Origin: Devosia equisanguinis
GTDB lineage: Bacteria > Pseudomonadota > Alphaproteobacteria > Rhizobiales > Hyphomicrobiaceae
NCBI GenBank assembly: GCA_945862355.1
Contig: CAMAYR010000021.1
Coordinates: forward strand, 1 to 35,706
DNA: 35,706 nucleotides
Direction of reading: 5' to 3'
Shown in pieces: positions 1-8,089 of this stretch. The translations under genes and the position numbers were made by a program. Position 1 is the stretch's first letter, and the number at the start of each line of letters is the position of its first letter. Under the pieces are notes generated by a model. It was not told where the DNA came from, made no database searches, and saw only the letters and a list, made by a program, of their open reading frames with translations.

Positions 1-297
1 ATACCCGCACTGCGCCACCTCGAGCTGCAGCCAAGCCTTCTGCACCGGATGCGAGCCGTTCCGCGACAGACCCTCGATCGTCACGATCTTGTCCGTCGGC
101 TTGACGTCCTTCAGCTCGATCTGGCATGCCCGGCGAACCTCGCCGTTCAGATGCACCGAGCACGCGCCGCACGCCCCCACACCGCAGCCGTATTTCGTAC
201 CCGTGAGGCCTGCCTGCTCGCGAAGCACCCACAGCAGTGGAGTGTCCCCCTCCGTGTTGACCGTCACGGTTTTCCCGTTGATGTTCAGCTTGGCCAT
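1..297 (-). CDS. (2Fe-2S)-binding subunit of a xanthine dehydrogenase/CoxS-family hydroxylase (partial)
   Basis: The first 99 codons of a CoxS-type electron-transfer subunit are visible; the gene runs off the left edge. It starts at ATG 297, preceded on its own strand by a strong Shine-Dalgarno (GGGAGGA, about 4 bases upstream). The N-terminal plant-ferredoxin fold is clear: a beta strand beginning MAKLNINGK, then the loop KYGCGVGACGACSVHLNG carrying three cysteines of the first [2Fe-2S] cluster, and a further Cys in VRRACQ. The sequence stops at VAQCGY, the start of the helical domain that binds the second cluster. In the family this subunit passes electrons from the molybdenum centre to a FAD subunit. 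It is divergent from the large-subunit gene at 515, with 217 bases between the two starts. The substrate is unknown. Confidence 0.93.
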   Translation of the reverse strand, partial: MAKLNINGKTVTVNTEGDTPLLWVLREQAGLTGTKYGCGVGACGACSVHLNGEVRRACQIELKDVKPTDKIVTIEGLSRNGSHPVQKAWLQLEVAQCGY

Positions 298-514
298 GCG
301 TTCCTCCCTGTGTGGTGCCGGGCCATAGCGGCCCTGTCCGAACGTCCTTTGCGGCTGGGTTCGAGACTATTACGCTGTCGGCCGTACGACAACGCCTCGA
401 TTGCTCGCCGTGCAATCGTAATCCTCGATCGAACGATCGCGGTTGCCGTCCTTGGCAGCGCCGCTTCGGAATTCTAGTGTCTTGGCGCCGATCACTTCAA
501 GGAGCCTTCTAGAG

Positions 515-2785
515 ATGCGAAACCATGACCCGCGCGCCGTCGAGCGCGTGGAAGATCTCAGGTTCCTGCGTGGCCGCGGCACGTATGTCGACGACCTGTC
601 CGGCGCAGGCCTGTCCCATGCCGTGATGGTTCGATCTCAGGTGGCACATGGGATCATCCGTGCCATCGACGTGGCGGCCGCTCGCGCATTGCCGGGCGTT
701 CATGCGGTGCTGACGGCCGCCGATCTCGGCGACGACATCCCCGTTCTGCCACTTCGCCTGGCGCCGATCGCCGGCGTCGAGCGGTTTCTGCAGCCGCCGA
801 TCGCTCTCGATAAAGTGCGCTACGTCGGCGAGGTGATAGCGATCGTGCTGGCCGAGACGCGCGCGCTCGCCGAGGACGCCGCCGATCTCGTCGTACCGGA
901 CATCGAGCCGTTGCCGGCAATCGTCGACACCGCGGCGGCCGAACGCGGCGACGTAATTCTTCACGAGGAGCAGGGCACCAACATCGCCACCCGCTACACG
1001 GTCGGCAAAGGCGACGTGGCAGGGGCATTCGCGGCAGCCGATTACACGCACAAGGAGCACTTCAGCGCCCATCGCATGACCGCGACGCCGCTCGAGACTC
1101 GCGGCCTCATCGCACGCTGGCACGACGACGGCACGAAGCTCAAGCTCGAGGGCGTGGCCAAGGTCCCCCACACCGCACGCAAGTTCCTGTCGCAGATGTT
1201 GGGCGTCGGGCTCTTCGACATCGAGATGATAGAGGTCGACAACGGCGGCGGCTTTGGCGTGCGTGGCGAGTTGCACCCCGAAGATTATCTGATCCCCGCT
1301 GCGGCGCGGGTTGCCGGCCGGCCGGTGAAATGGATCGAGGATCGGCGCGAGCATCTGATGGCCGCCAACCACAGCCGCGAGATGGACTGCGAGGTCGAGA
1401 TCGCCTGCCTTCGCGACGGCACGATCCTGGCTATGCGGGCGCGCATCCTCGCGAACATGGGCGCCTACATCCGTCCCAACGGCGGCGTAGTGCCTGCCAA
1501 GGCGGCACAATTCATGCTCGGCCCCTATCGCATCGCAAACGGGGAGATCGAAGTCGTATTCACGCTGACCAACAAGACGCCCGTCGGCACCTATCGCGGA
1601 CCGGGCCGTTTCGAATCGGGCTTCTTCCGCGAGCGCATCATCGACATCGCCGCGCACGACCTCGGGCTCGACCCCGCCGAAATGCGCCTGCGTAATCTGA
1701 TTACCGTTGCCGAGATGCCCTACACGCTCGGCAAGCTCGTGCCATACGAGCCAGAGGCGATCTTCGACACGGGTGATTTTCCCGGCGCCTATCGGCGTGC
1801 GCTCACCGAGATCGGCTACGACCGCCTGGCTGCCCTCAACGGCAAGCTGATCGACGGGCGCTATCACGGTGTCGCGGCCACCGCCTGCGTCGAGAACAGC
1901 GGCCCCGGCCCACGCGAGAATGCGCGCATGCGGCTATCCGCGAAAGGCACCATCGAGATCCACATCGGCTCCTCCAACATGGGCCAGGGCCTCGAGACGA
2001 TCTTCTCCCAGATCGCCGGCGATGCACTCGGATTGCCGATGGAGGCCTTCGAGGTGTTCCACGGCTCGACCACCCACCTCGCAGACGGAATGGGTACTTA
2101 TGCCAGCCGCGCGGTCGTCATGGGCGGCAGCACCGTGCTCGTCACAGCAGCAAAAATCGAGGCCGAGCTGAAATCCTTCGCTGCCGAGATCGGCGTCAAC
2201 TCGCCGGAGCTGAGCCTCGAGACGCTGCGGCTGCTCGCCAAAGAGGCCACCGCGCGCGGACGCAAGCTCGACGTCGAAGGCGTCTTCGAGAACAACAAGC
2301 CGACCTATTCGGCCGGAGCCCACGCGGCCTATGTCGCGGTCGATCCGCTGACCGGCCACGTCGAGGTTCTGGACTACATCGCGATCGAGGATGTCGGCTA
2401 CGCAATCAATCCCGCGCTCGTCCACGGGCAGGCGATCGGCGGCCTCGTGCAGGGGCTCGGCGGCGCATTCCTCGATCATCTCGTCTATGACAGCGAAGGC
2501 CAGTTGCTGACCGCCTCGTTCGCCGACTACCTGCTGCCGACGGCCAGCGACTTTCCCAACGTTCGCGCGGTAACGCTGGAGGAGCATCGCTCGCCCTCGA
2601 ACCCTCTCGGCGCCAAAGGAGCAGGCGAAGGCCCCATCGTCAACGTGGCCGGCACCATCGGCAACGCGATCGCCGTCGCACTGAGACCGCTCGGCGCCGA
2701 GATCAACACGATGCCGTTCTCGCCGCTGCGCATATTCGAGGCAGTGGCGGCAGCAAATGCGAGGCGCGGCGATCAGGCGGCGTAG
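515..2785 (+). CDS. xanthine dehydrogenase family protein, molybdopterin-binding (CoxL-like) subunit
   Basis: A 756-residue molybdenum hydroxylase large subunit. ATG 515 is chosen because AAGGAG lies at 499-504; an upstream in-frame start at 443 has no such support. Residues 1-130 form the aldehyde oxidase a/b hammerhead domain (FLRGRGTYVDDL near the start). The rest is the Mo-cofactor domain, with GGGFG at 244-248, the loop VGTYRGPGRFE at about 357-367, SSNMGQGLET in the middle and the GAKGAGEGP stretch holding the catalytic glutamate near the C-terminus. The AYRGxGR-type loop lacks the AYxCSFR signature, so it is not a form I CO dehydrogenase. Family knowledge predicts hydroxylation of an aldehyde, purine or N-heterocycle; the substrate cannot be read from sequence. 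No CoxM-type FAD subunit is in the window. The 3' end overlaps the convergent glycosyltransferase gene by 13 bases. Two CGATCG hexamers (426-431, 434-439) lie in the divergent promoter region. Confidence 0.93.
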   Translation: MRNHDPRAVERVEDLRFLRGRGTYVDDLSGAGLSHAVMVRSQVAHGIIRAIDVAAARALPGVHAVLTAADLGDDIPVLPLRLAPIAGVERFLQPPIALDKVRYVGEVIAIVLAETRALAEDAADLVVPDIEPLPAIVDTAAAERGDVILHEEQGTNIATRYTVGKGDVAGAFAAADYTHKEHFSAHRMTATPLETRGLIARWHDDGTKLKLEGVAKVPHTARKFLSQMLGVGLFDIEMIEVDNGGGFGVRGELHPEDYLIPAAARVAGRPVKWIEDRREHLMAANHSREMDCEVEIACLRDGTILAMRARILANMGAYIRPNGGVVPAKAAQFMLGPYRIANGEIEVVFTLTNKTPVGTYRGPGRFESGFFRERIIDIAAHDLGLDPAEMRLRNLITVAEMPYTLGKLVPYEPEAIFDTGDFPGAYRRALTEIGYDRLAALNGKLIDGRYHGVAATACVENSGPGPRENARMRLSAKGTIEIHIGSSNMGQGLETIFSQIAGDALGLPMEAFEVFHGSTTHLADGMGTYASRAVVMGGSTVLVTAAKIEAELKSFAAEIGVNSPELSLETLRLLAKEATARGRKLDVEGVFENNKPTYSAGAHAAYVAVDPLTGHVEVLDYIAIEDVGYAINPALVHGQAIGGLVQGLGGAFLDHLVYDSEGQLLTASFADYLLPTASDFPNVRAVTLEEHRSPSNPLGAKGAGEGPIVNVAGTIGNAIAVALRPLGAEINTMPFSPLRIFEAVAAANARRGDQAA

Positions 2786-3852
2786 AGGGCTTCGTAGCGG
2801 TCGACCATCGCCTCGTCGCTGAACAGGCGGGCAACGCGGTCGCGCGATGCTGCACCGAGGGCGCCGCGCCGTGCCTTATCCGCGACGAGCGCGTGAATGG
2901 CGACGGCCAACTCGTCGGGACGCCCAACGCCGACGAGGCAGCCCGCATGCCCGACCACCGCCGGATTGCCGCCGACATTGGTGGCCACCGGACAGACGCC
3001 CGAGGCCATCGCCTCCAGCAGACTGATCGAGGTCCCCTCCGCGTTCGAGGTCAGCGCGAAGATGTCGAGTTCGGGATAGAGCCGCGCGACGTTGCGCTCG
3101 AGCCCCCAGAAGTGGACGTGCTCCCCGATGCCGAGCCGCATCGCCTGGGTCGCCAAAGCTGCCCGCAAGCTGCCTTCGCCGATCAGGACGACGGCGCAGT
3201 CGACCCCGGCCGCTCGCGCTTGGGCGATGCCGTCGATCAACATCGCCTGGTTCTTGATCGGCTCGAGACGCGCTACCGTGCCGACCAGCGCCGTCCGATC
3301 GGCGATCCCGAGCCTGCTGCGAATATCGCCGCCACCAACGCCTGGTGTGAACATGGTCAGATCGATGCCGTTCTCGATCACCTCTTGGCGGCGACCAGCG
3401 ATACCGCGAGCCGTCATGACAACGGCCAGATGATCGGAGACCGACACGACGGTATCGGTCAGCCGCACGGCCGCTCGGTTCAGCACCGTTTCGATCCACG
3501 CCTCGCGCGGAACGAAGCCGTGCGCGGTATAGACCACGCGCGGCACTCCAGCCCGGCGAGCCGCGGCCGCTGCCTTGAACCAAGCGCCGGAATGGGCATG
3601 GACGACATCGGGGCCGATCGCGCGCAGATGCGCCGACAGCCGCATCAACCAGCTCGGATTGGCGAGCCCGTGCGCGCCGGGCACACTGACCCGCAAGCCG
3701 GCCGCTTCGAGGTCGGCGGCCAGCACACCCTTCTCGATCACGCAGGTGACGCCGACTTCGTGCCCGCGCCGCGCGAGCTTTCGGGCGAGTCGCGCGACCA
3801 TCAACTCCATACCGGCCGCGTAGAGCGCCGGCAGCACCATTTCGATTCTCAC
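2773..3852 (-). CDS. glycosyltransferase family 4 protein
   Basis: A GT-B fold glycosyltransferase of 359 residues, starting at GTG 3852 behind GGAGGG (3857-3862, short 4-base spacer). This start gives the usual family beginning VRIEMVLPALYAAGMELMV, where a glycine-rich loop follows the first strand. An upstream in-frame GTG at 3981 would add 43 residues of Arg/Cys-rich, non-family sequence. Visible GT4 features are the N-terminal acceptor domain (VVHAHSG, VYTAHGF), the linker motif IENGID, and the C-terminal donor-site EX7E motif EGTSISLLE followed by AMASGVCPVATNVGG. It probably transfers a nucleotide-sugar residue to a lipid or polysaccharide acceptor on the cytoplasmic face; the sugar is unknown. 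It lies 249 bases downstream of the TonB-dependent receptor gene on the same strand, so some readthrough from that B12-controlled unit is possible but unproven. Confidence 0.9.
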   Translation of the reverse strand: MRIEMVLPALYAAGMELMVARLARKLARRGHEVGVTCVIEKGVLAADLEAAGLRVSVPGAHGLANPSWLMRLSAHLRAIGPDVVHAHSGAWFKAAAAARRAGVPRVVYTAHGFVPREAWIETVLNRAAVRLTDTVVSVSDHLAVVMTARGIAGRRQEVIENGIDLTMFTPGVGGGDIRSRLGIADRTALVGTVARLEPIKNQAMLIDGIAQARAAGVDCAVVLIGEGSLRAALATQAMRLGIGEHVHFWGLERNVARLYPELDIFALTSNAEGTSISLLEAMASGVCPVATNVGGNPAVVGHAGCLVGVGRPDELAVAIHALVADKARRGALGAASRDRVARLFSDEAMVDRYEALYAA

Positions 3853-4101
3853 GAGACCCTCCGCCCGGTGCTTGTCCCCGAAGCGTGCGCATTGGCAGCG
3901 GCGAGCAGCGCAGGCCCTTTCACAGGACAGCATTGGGCGGGCTGCGTTCGTTCGGCCGGTTGCATGTCGTAGGTCTCGCACTCCGCGATGATCACCTTCA
4001 ATCGGTGTATCGCTGAGTGCGAGCCAGTGGGAGCCTCGATCTGATGTCTGATTAATTCACCACCAGTTGATGCCGCAACCAGGATATCTCACCAGGGTCC
4101 G

Positions 4102-6318
4102 TCATCGCGCAGCCGCCACCCCGAGCGACTTGTCCTGCAACGTCAGTCGCAGACCGCCGTACACAGCAGCACCCGCCGTCTCGAAGCCGTAGACCTCCTG
4201 ATAGCGCTGGTCGAGCACGTTCTCCGCCCGCGCATAGAGTTCGAGTGATGGTGTCAGCTTGTAGGAGGCTATCGCCGAGACGAGCCAGTAGTCCTTCAGC
4301 GTCACCCGCTCGGTCGCCAACGGGAAGCAGCCGAAGAAGCAGGCATTCGACGTGCGTAGCGCCTCGTCGACCATCGAGCCGTTGTAGACCACGGCCACGC
4401 TGACACGGGCCCGGTCGCGGTCGAACGTGTAGCTCGCATCGACGCGGGCAGAGTTACCCGGCCGCCGGATCTCGGTGAGACCTGTCGGCTCGTGCGCCTC
4501 GAGCCACGTATAGCTGGCGCCGAGCACGACACCAGGTAGCGGCATGATCTTGCCCGATACCTCGAGCCCCTGCCGCGTGCTGATGCCCGGCTGGTTGATC
4601 GAGGTGGCCGTGAAGCCCTCGAATTTTCCGCGGATCTTGTCCTCGAGCTCGGTGTCGAACCACGTCGCGTCGATCACGGCACGGCCCGACAGGAACGAAA
4701 GCTCGACGCCCGCGTCCCAGCCCTGCGAAGTCTCAGGCTCGAGGCCGGGGTTAGGCCGGAAGAACAGGGGCGTGCGGCCGTACTGCTCGAACAGCGAGGG
4801 CAGCTTCACGCCGGTCCCCGCGCTTGTGTGAAGGCGCACTGGTGTGCCCGGCACCTTCCAGGAGGCCGACATCCGCCACGTCGTGAAGTCGCCGAACGCA
4901 TCGGTATCGTCACGACGCACCGACGCCATCAGGAACAGGCTGTTCCAGTATTCGCCGCGCACCTCGCCGACGACGCTGCGCGTGACACGCTCGTGATCGA
5001 CGGCGTCGTTGGTGTATTGCACGAAGCCCTCGTGCTTCAGCTCGGCGAGCCCCGTCACGTAGTGGCGCACGCCCGGAAACCCCGGCGTATCGAGCCGGAA
5101 CGTACTGGTGTAGCGATAGGTCTCCGCGTTGGCCCGATAGCGCTCGTAGCTCTCGAACGGCGCAAACGAGGGATTTGCGGACAGGTCGTCGTTGACGATC
5201 GCCTTGCGCTCGCCGCGAACGCTCTGCACCCAACCGCCGCCGAAGAGCGACAGCTTGCCCTCGAGCGCACCGAGCCACAGGTCGGAGGAGAACCGCGACA
5301 GCGCATCGGTCTGCCCGATCAGCATGCCGGGAATCTCGAAGTTCTCCTCGTCGCGGTTGCCGCGCTTGGCCGTGTGTCGCAGCACGCCTTCGATCGTGAG
5401 CCCTTGGAGCGGGCTGAACCCGCCCTTGAACAGAGACGACGTGGTCTGACTGCCGTCGTTCTCCTTGCCGAACGCGGAAACGTTGTAGCCCGCGGTCTTG
5501 CGCGTCTGGATGCCCATGAGCCCCCAAGCCTTGTCGCCGCCGGCCGACAGCACGGCTGCGGCATCCTTGGTATTGAAGCTCCCCGTCTCCGCGCGCGTCG
5601 TCAGTGTCAGCGGCCCCCGGCCGGACCGCGTGACGATGTTGATCACCCCACCGCCGGCGCCAGAGCCGTAGATGCCGGACTGCGCCCCGCGCAGCACCTC
5701 GATGCGCTCCACCTCCTCGGTGCCGACGAGGTTGGAGAAGTCGAACTCCCCATCGGCCGGGTTGTTGGCCTCGATGCCGTCGATCAGCACCAGCGTGTGA
5801 TTGCCCTCGGCGCCACGGATGCGCACCTGCGACAAGCCTGCGAAGGGACCAGTACGTCCGACGGTTACCCCGGGCAGGCTGCGCAGCGCGTCGACAGGCG
5901 TTCTGACTTGGCCAGCGCGCAACGCCTCGCCGCTGATCACCGTCACTGCCGTACCCTGGTTGGACAGAAGATCACCAGCGGACCCTTGACCGCTAGTGGG
6001 CTCTACGCCCGCAATCATCTCCGAGGCAGCATTGATTGTCGGCGAGGGGCCAGGGGAGGGGCCAGCCGCAGGGCTAGCTCCGGTAGAAACCGAAGCCCCC
6101 TCCGACACCGGCGCCGACACCTGCGGAGTACGGACCGCACGGCTCGCACCCTCGACGACGACCGGCGGCAGCGCAGTCTGCGCAAGAGCCGCGCCAGCGG
6201 GCATCAACGCAGAATACAGGAGTGGCGGGCAGGACAATGCCAGCGCGGCTGCGAGGCCTCTGGCGGTGGGCAAGCCTGGGAGCAGACAAACAGAGCTGGA
6301 ACGATGAGCAGGTATCAT
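4102..6318 (-). CDS. TonB-dependent outer-membrane receptor, BtuB-like (cobalamin uptake)
   Basis: A 738-residue TonB-dependent receptor starting at ATG 6318. An in-frame GTG at 6351 is possible, but ATG 6318 puts the signal peptide in better register: a hydrophobic stretch from residue 20, probably cut after GAALA at 46. A Pro/Ser/Ala-rich linker (about 60-110) precedes the plug (about 120-233), which shows TAVTVISGEALR, DALRSLPGVTV, VRIRGAEGNHTLVLIDGIE and RIEVLRGAQSGIYGSGAGGGVINI. The remainder is the 22-strand barrel, with the family region ENVLDQRYQEVYGFETAG near the end. It imports a cobamide or precursor using TonB energy. Substrate assignment rests mainly on the cobalamin riboswitch in its leader plus the BtuB-like plug. 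No BtuF, BtuC or BtuD gene follows; the next gene is a glycosyltransferase. The C-terminus lacks the usual terminal aromatic residue, ending with a short Ala/Arg tail. Confidence 0.92.
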   Translation of the reverse strand: MIPAHRSSSVCLLPGLPTARGLAAALALSCPPLLYSALMPAGAALAQTALPPVVVEGASRAVRTPQVSAPVSEGASVSTGASPAAGPSPGPSPTINAASEMIAGVEPTSGQGSAGDLLSNQGTAVTVISGEALRAGQVRTPVDALRSLPGVTVGRTGPFAGLSQVRIRGAEGNHTLVLIDGIEANNPADGEFDFSNLVGTEEVERIEVLRGAQSGIYGSGAGGGVINIVTRSGRGPLTLTTRAETGSFNTKDAAAVLSAGGDKAWGLMGIQTRKTAGYNVSAFGKENDGSQTTSSLFKGGFSPLQGLTIEGVLRHTAKRGNRDEENFEIPGMLIGQTDALSRFSSDLWLGALEGKLSLFGGGWVQSVRGERKAIVNDDLSANPSFAPFESYERYRANAETYRYTSTFRLDTPGFPGVRHYVTGLAELKHEGFVQYTNDAVDHERVTRSVVGEVRGEYWNSLFLMASVRRDDTDAFGDFTTWRMSASWKVPGTPVRLHTSAGTGVKLPSLFEQYGRTPLFFRPNPGLEPETSQGWDAGVELSFLSGRAVIDATWFDTELEDKIRGKFEGFTATSINQPGISTRQGLEVSGKIMPLPGVVLGASYTWLEAHEPTGLTEIRRPGNSARVDASYTFDRDRARVSVAVVYNGSMVDEALRTSNACFFGCFPLATERVTLKDYWLVSAIASYKLTPSLELYARAENVLDQRYQEVYGFETAGAAVYGGLRLTLQDKSLGVAAAR

Positions 6319-6424
6319 GGCGACTATCCCGGTAAGGGGCAGGCCGCACACACGCGAGTGACACCGATCTCGCGCCGTTCGAGCGCAAGATACAATTGGA
6401 TCGTAGCTGCCGTAGACCAGATGA

Positions 6425-6461
6425 CAAAAACTGGACGACGAAGCCCGAAAGCTTCGACCAG
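6425..6461 (-). terminator. Rho-independent terminator in the receptor leader
   Basis: Read on the minus strand, CTGGTCGAAGC, the loop TTTCGG and GCTTCGTCGTCCAG form a stem (perfect core CGAAGC/GCTTCG, outer CTGG/CCAG with a bulge) followed at once by TTTTTG. It sits 142 bases after the cobalamin aptamer and 106 bases before the receptor ATG. That is where the expression platform of a transcription-terminating riboswitch would be. The pairing is seen; the regulatory role is inferred. Confidence 0.65.
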
Positions 6462-6603
6462 CAACGGCCGGGCAGACGATCCATCTGTTCGGGTGGCAGT
6501 CACCCTGGTGGCGTCAGCGATGTGAGCACTGCCGGTTGCACGACATCGTCGCCACGACGGGATTCCGCTCCACCGCGCGCCCCGCACGGAAGATGGGCGA
6601 CAT

Positions 6604-6786
6604 GTGCCGGCAGGTCTCCTGGCTCACGGCTCTGGCGCTTTCGTCCTGCCTTCCCGATGTGTTGAACATCAGTGGCACTCGAGGCGAAAGCTCGCCGCTT
6701 ACAGTTGCGGGGGCAGCCACGGCTTCAGGAGATCTCCTCCCTCACCGTATTCCCTTTTCACCTGAGGCTGCTCGCGAGAGCAACCC
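6604..6786 (-). promoter_or_regulatory. Cobalamin (B12) riboswitch
   Basis: On the minus strand the conserved cobalamin aptamer elements occur in order. There is a 5' stem-loop (GGTTGCTCTCGCGAGCAGCC) and AGGTGAAAAGGGAA. The B12 box core GCCCCCGCAACTGTAAGCGG follows, then AGTGCCACTG, CACATCGGGAAGGC and finally GCCAGGAGACCTGCCGGCAC. This matches the AdoCbl riboswitch consensus across its whole length, and both strands of the long-range paperclip are present. Binding of cobalamin would repress the downstream TonB-dependent receptor. The 285-base distance to the start codon and the intrinsic terminator in between favour transcriptional over translational control. Confidence 0.96.
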
Positions 6787-6806
6787 CAGAGACCGTCACA
6801 CACTGG

Positions 6807-6836
6807 ATAGTTTTCAGACACGACGCGCTGAGTCAA
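6807..6836 (-). promoter_or_regulatory. Putative sigma-70 promoter of the riboswitch/receptor transcript
   Basis: On the minus strand a -35 like TTGACT (6836-6831) and a -10 like AACTAT (6812-6807) are separated by 18 bases. This would start transcription near 6800, a few bases before the first riboswitch helix. The -35 matches consensus well and the -10 poorly; the position relative to the aptamer is the main support. Confidence 0.45.
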
Positions 6837-7135
6837 TCTGAGATTCCCGCATCGAGCGAAGCGTTGCCCACCGGCTACACTCGCCTCCGTTGCGAACATG
6901 CTCCGCAACCGCCTTGTGACGACGACCCGATTGGGCCTACACCTCGCCGTGTCGTCGTGATCGCGAATTTCGTCCCATTCTGCAGCGAACGATACTGGCA
7001 ATATCGATGCGCTGATGCGATCGAGACCGACAAGTCCGCTTCACAACCGCGCCGCAAAGAATGCAGCGGACTTTCCGGCCTTAACTCTTGGATGGGCCGT
7101 CGAACGACGCGCCGGCATGGAAAGCCAAAATCAGC

Positions 7136-8077
7136 ATGCAGCATTTCTGGATCGTCCTGGCCGTGACCGGCGCGTTGCTGCAAGCGATCAGAACGGCCGC
7201 CCAGCGCGACCTCAACAAGCACCTCTCGACGATGGCGACGACCTATGTGCGCTCGCTGTTCGGCTTGCCGCTGCTGATCGTATATCTGCTCGCCGTGATG
7301 CACGGGACTGGCGAAGGCCTGCCGCGTTTCGGCCTGGCCTGGCTCAGCTACACCTTCGTCGGCGCAATGGCGCAGGTCGTCGCAACGGCCCTGCTGATCC
7401 GGATGTTCACGCTGCGCAGCTTCGGCGTCGGTACGATCCTGACCAAGGTCGACGTCGTCATCACAGCACTTCTGGGCGCGCTGTTCTTCTCCGAGCGGCT
7501 GAGCGCCGGTGGTCTCCTCGCACTGCTCGTCGTGATGTCCGGCGTCTTGCTGATGTCTCTCGAACGAACGCAGCGTGCTGGAGGTCTCGTCCCGTCGGCG
7601 GGCTCGGGCTTGCTGGGCTCGATCGGCGCCTTGCTCGCCGATAAGTCGATCCTCGTCGCACTAGGCTGCGCGGGATCGTTTGCGATCTCGTTTCTCACCT
7701 TCCGCGAGGCTGCCCTGGTGATCGGCGAGGGTACGTTCCTTTGGCGAGGCGCATGGACAGTCGTTCTGGCGATCCTGATGCAAACCGTGATCGTCGGTGC
7801 CTGGCTCGTTTGGCGCGAGCCGGGCCTTGCCGCCAAGGTCGTGCCGCACGTGCGCATATCGGCCTTCATCGGCGCGACGAGCGCCGTGGGTTCTATCTGC
7901 TGGTTTACCGCGTTCGCCCTCGAGAATGCATCCTACGTTCGCGCGGTGGGGCAGATCGAAGTGGTCTTCACGTTGTTGGTCGCCGCCTTCTACTATCGCG
8001 AGCGGATCAGCGTCCTCGAGTATGCCGGCATCGCGCTTACCGTGGCGGGTGTCGTGATGTTCCGCCTGCTCGTCTGA
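7136..8077 (+). CDS. EamA/DMT-family transporter
   Basis: A 313-residue, very hydrophobic inner-membrane protein of the drug/metabolite transporter superfamily. ATG 7136 is used; a TTG 48 bases upstream is in frame, but the first helix (FWIVLAVTGALLQA) begins right after ATG 7136. About ten membrane segments in two EamA halves are visible: residues 1-140, ending in the typical EamA closing helix plus LLMSLERTQ, and about 170-313, ending YYRERISVLEYAGIALTVAGVVMF. The YYRERIS sequence matches the conserved end-of-repeat motif (F/Y-x-E-R/x). EamA proteins export or import small metabolites; the substrate cannot be predicted. About 300 bases of non-coding sequence separate it from the divergent riboswitch promoter. 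It ends 12 bases from the convergent PL14-like gene. Confidence 0.88.
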   Translation: MQHFWIVLAVTGALLQAIRTAAQRDLNKHLSTMATTYVRSLFGLPLLIVYLLAVMHGTGEGLPRFGLAWLSYTFVGAMAQVVATALLIRMFTLRSFGVGTILTKVDVVITALLGALFFSERLSAGGLLALLVVMSGVLLMSLERTQRAGGLVPSAGSGLLGSIGALLADKSILVALGCAGSFAISFLTFREAALVIGEGTFLWRGAWTVVLAILMQTVIVGAWLVWREPGLAAKVVPHVRISAFIGATSAVGSICWFTAFALENASYVRAVGQIEVVFTLLVAAFYYRERISVLEYAGIALTVAGVVMFRLLV

Positions 8078-8089
8078 TCCGCGCCAGCC

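Noticed and set aside
509-1867. 452-codon minus-strand frame opposite the molybdopterin subunit
   Set aside because: Antisense shadow; the plus strand has intact family motifs across the region.
515-2785. Form I carbon monoxide dehydrogenase large subunit
   Set aside because: The active-site loop is of the TYRGPGR type, without the AYxCSFR motif of CO dehydrogenase.
4828-6525. Long plus-strand open frame opposite the TonB-dependent receptor
   Set aside because: Antisense shadow typical of GC-rich DNA; composition is His/Arg-rich with no motifs, and the minus strand carries a full receptor.
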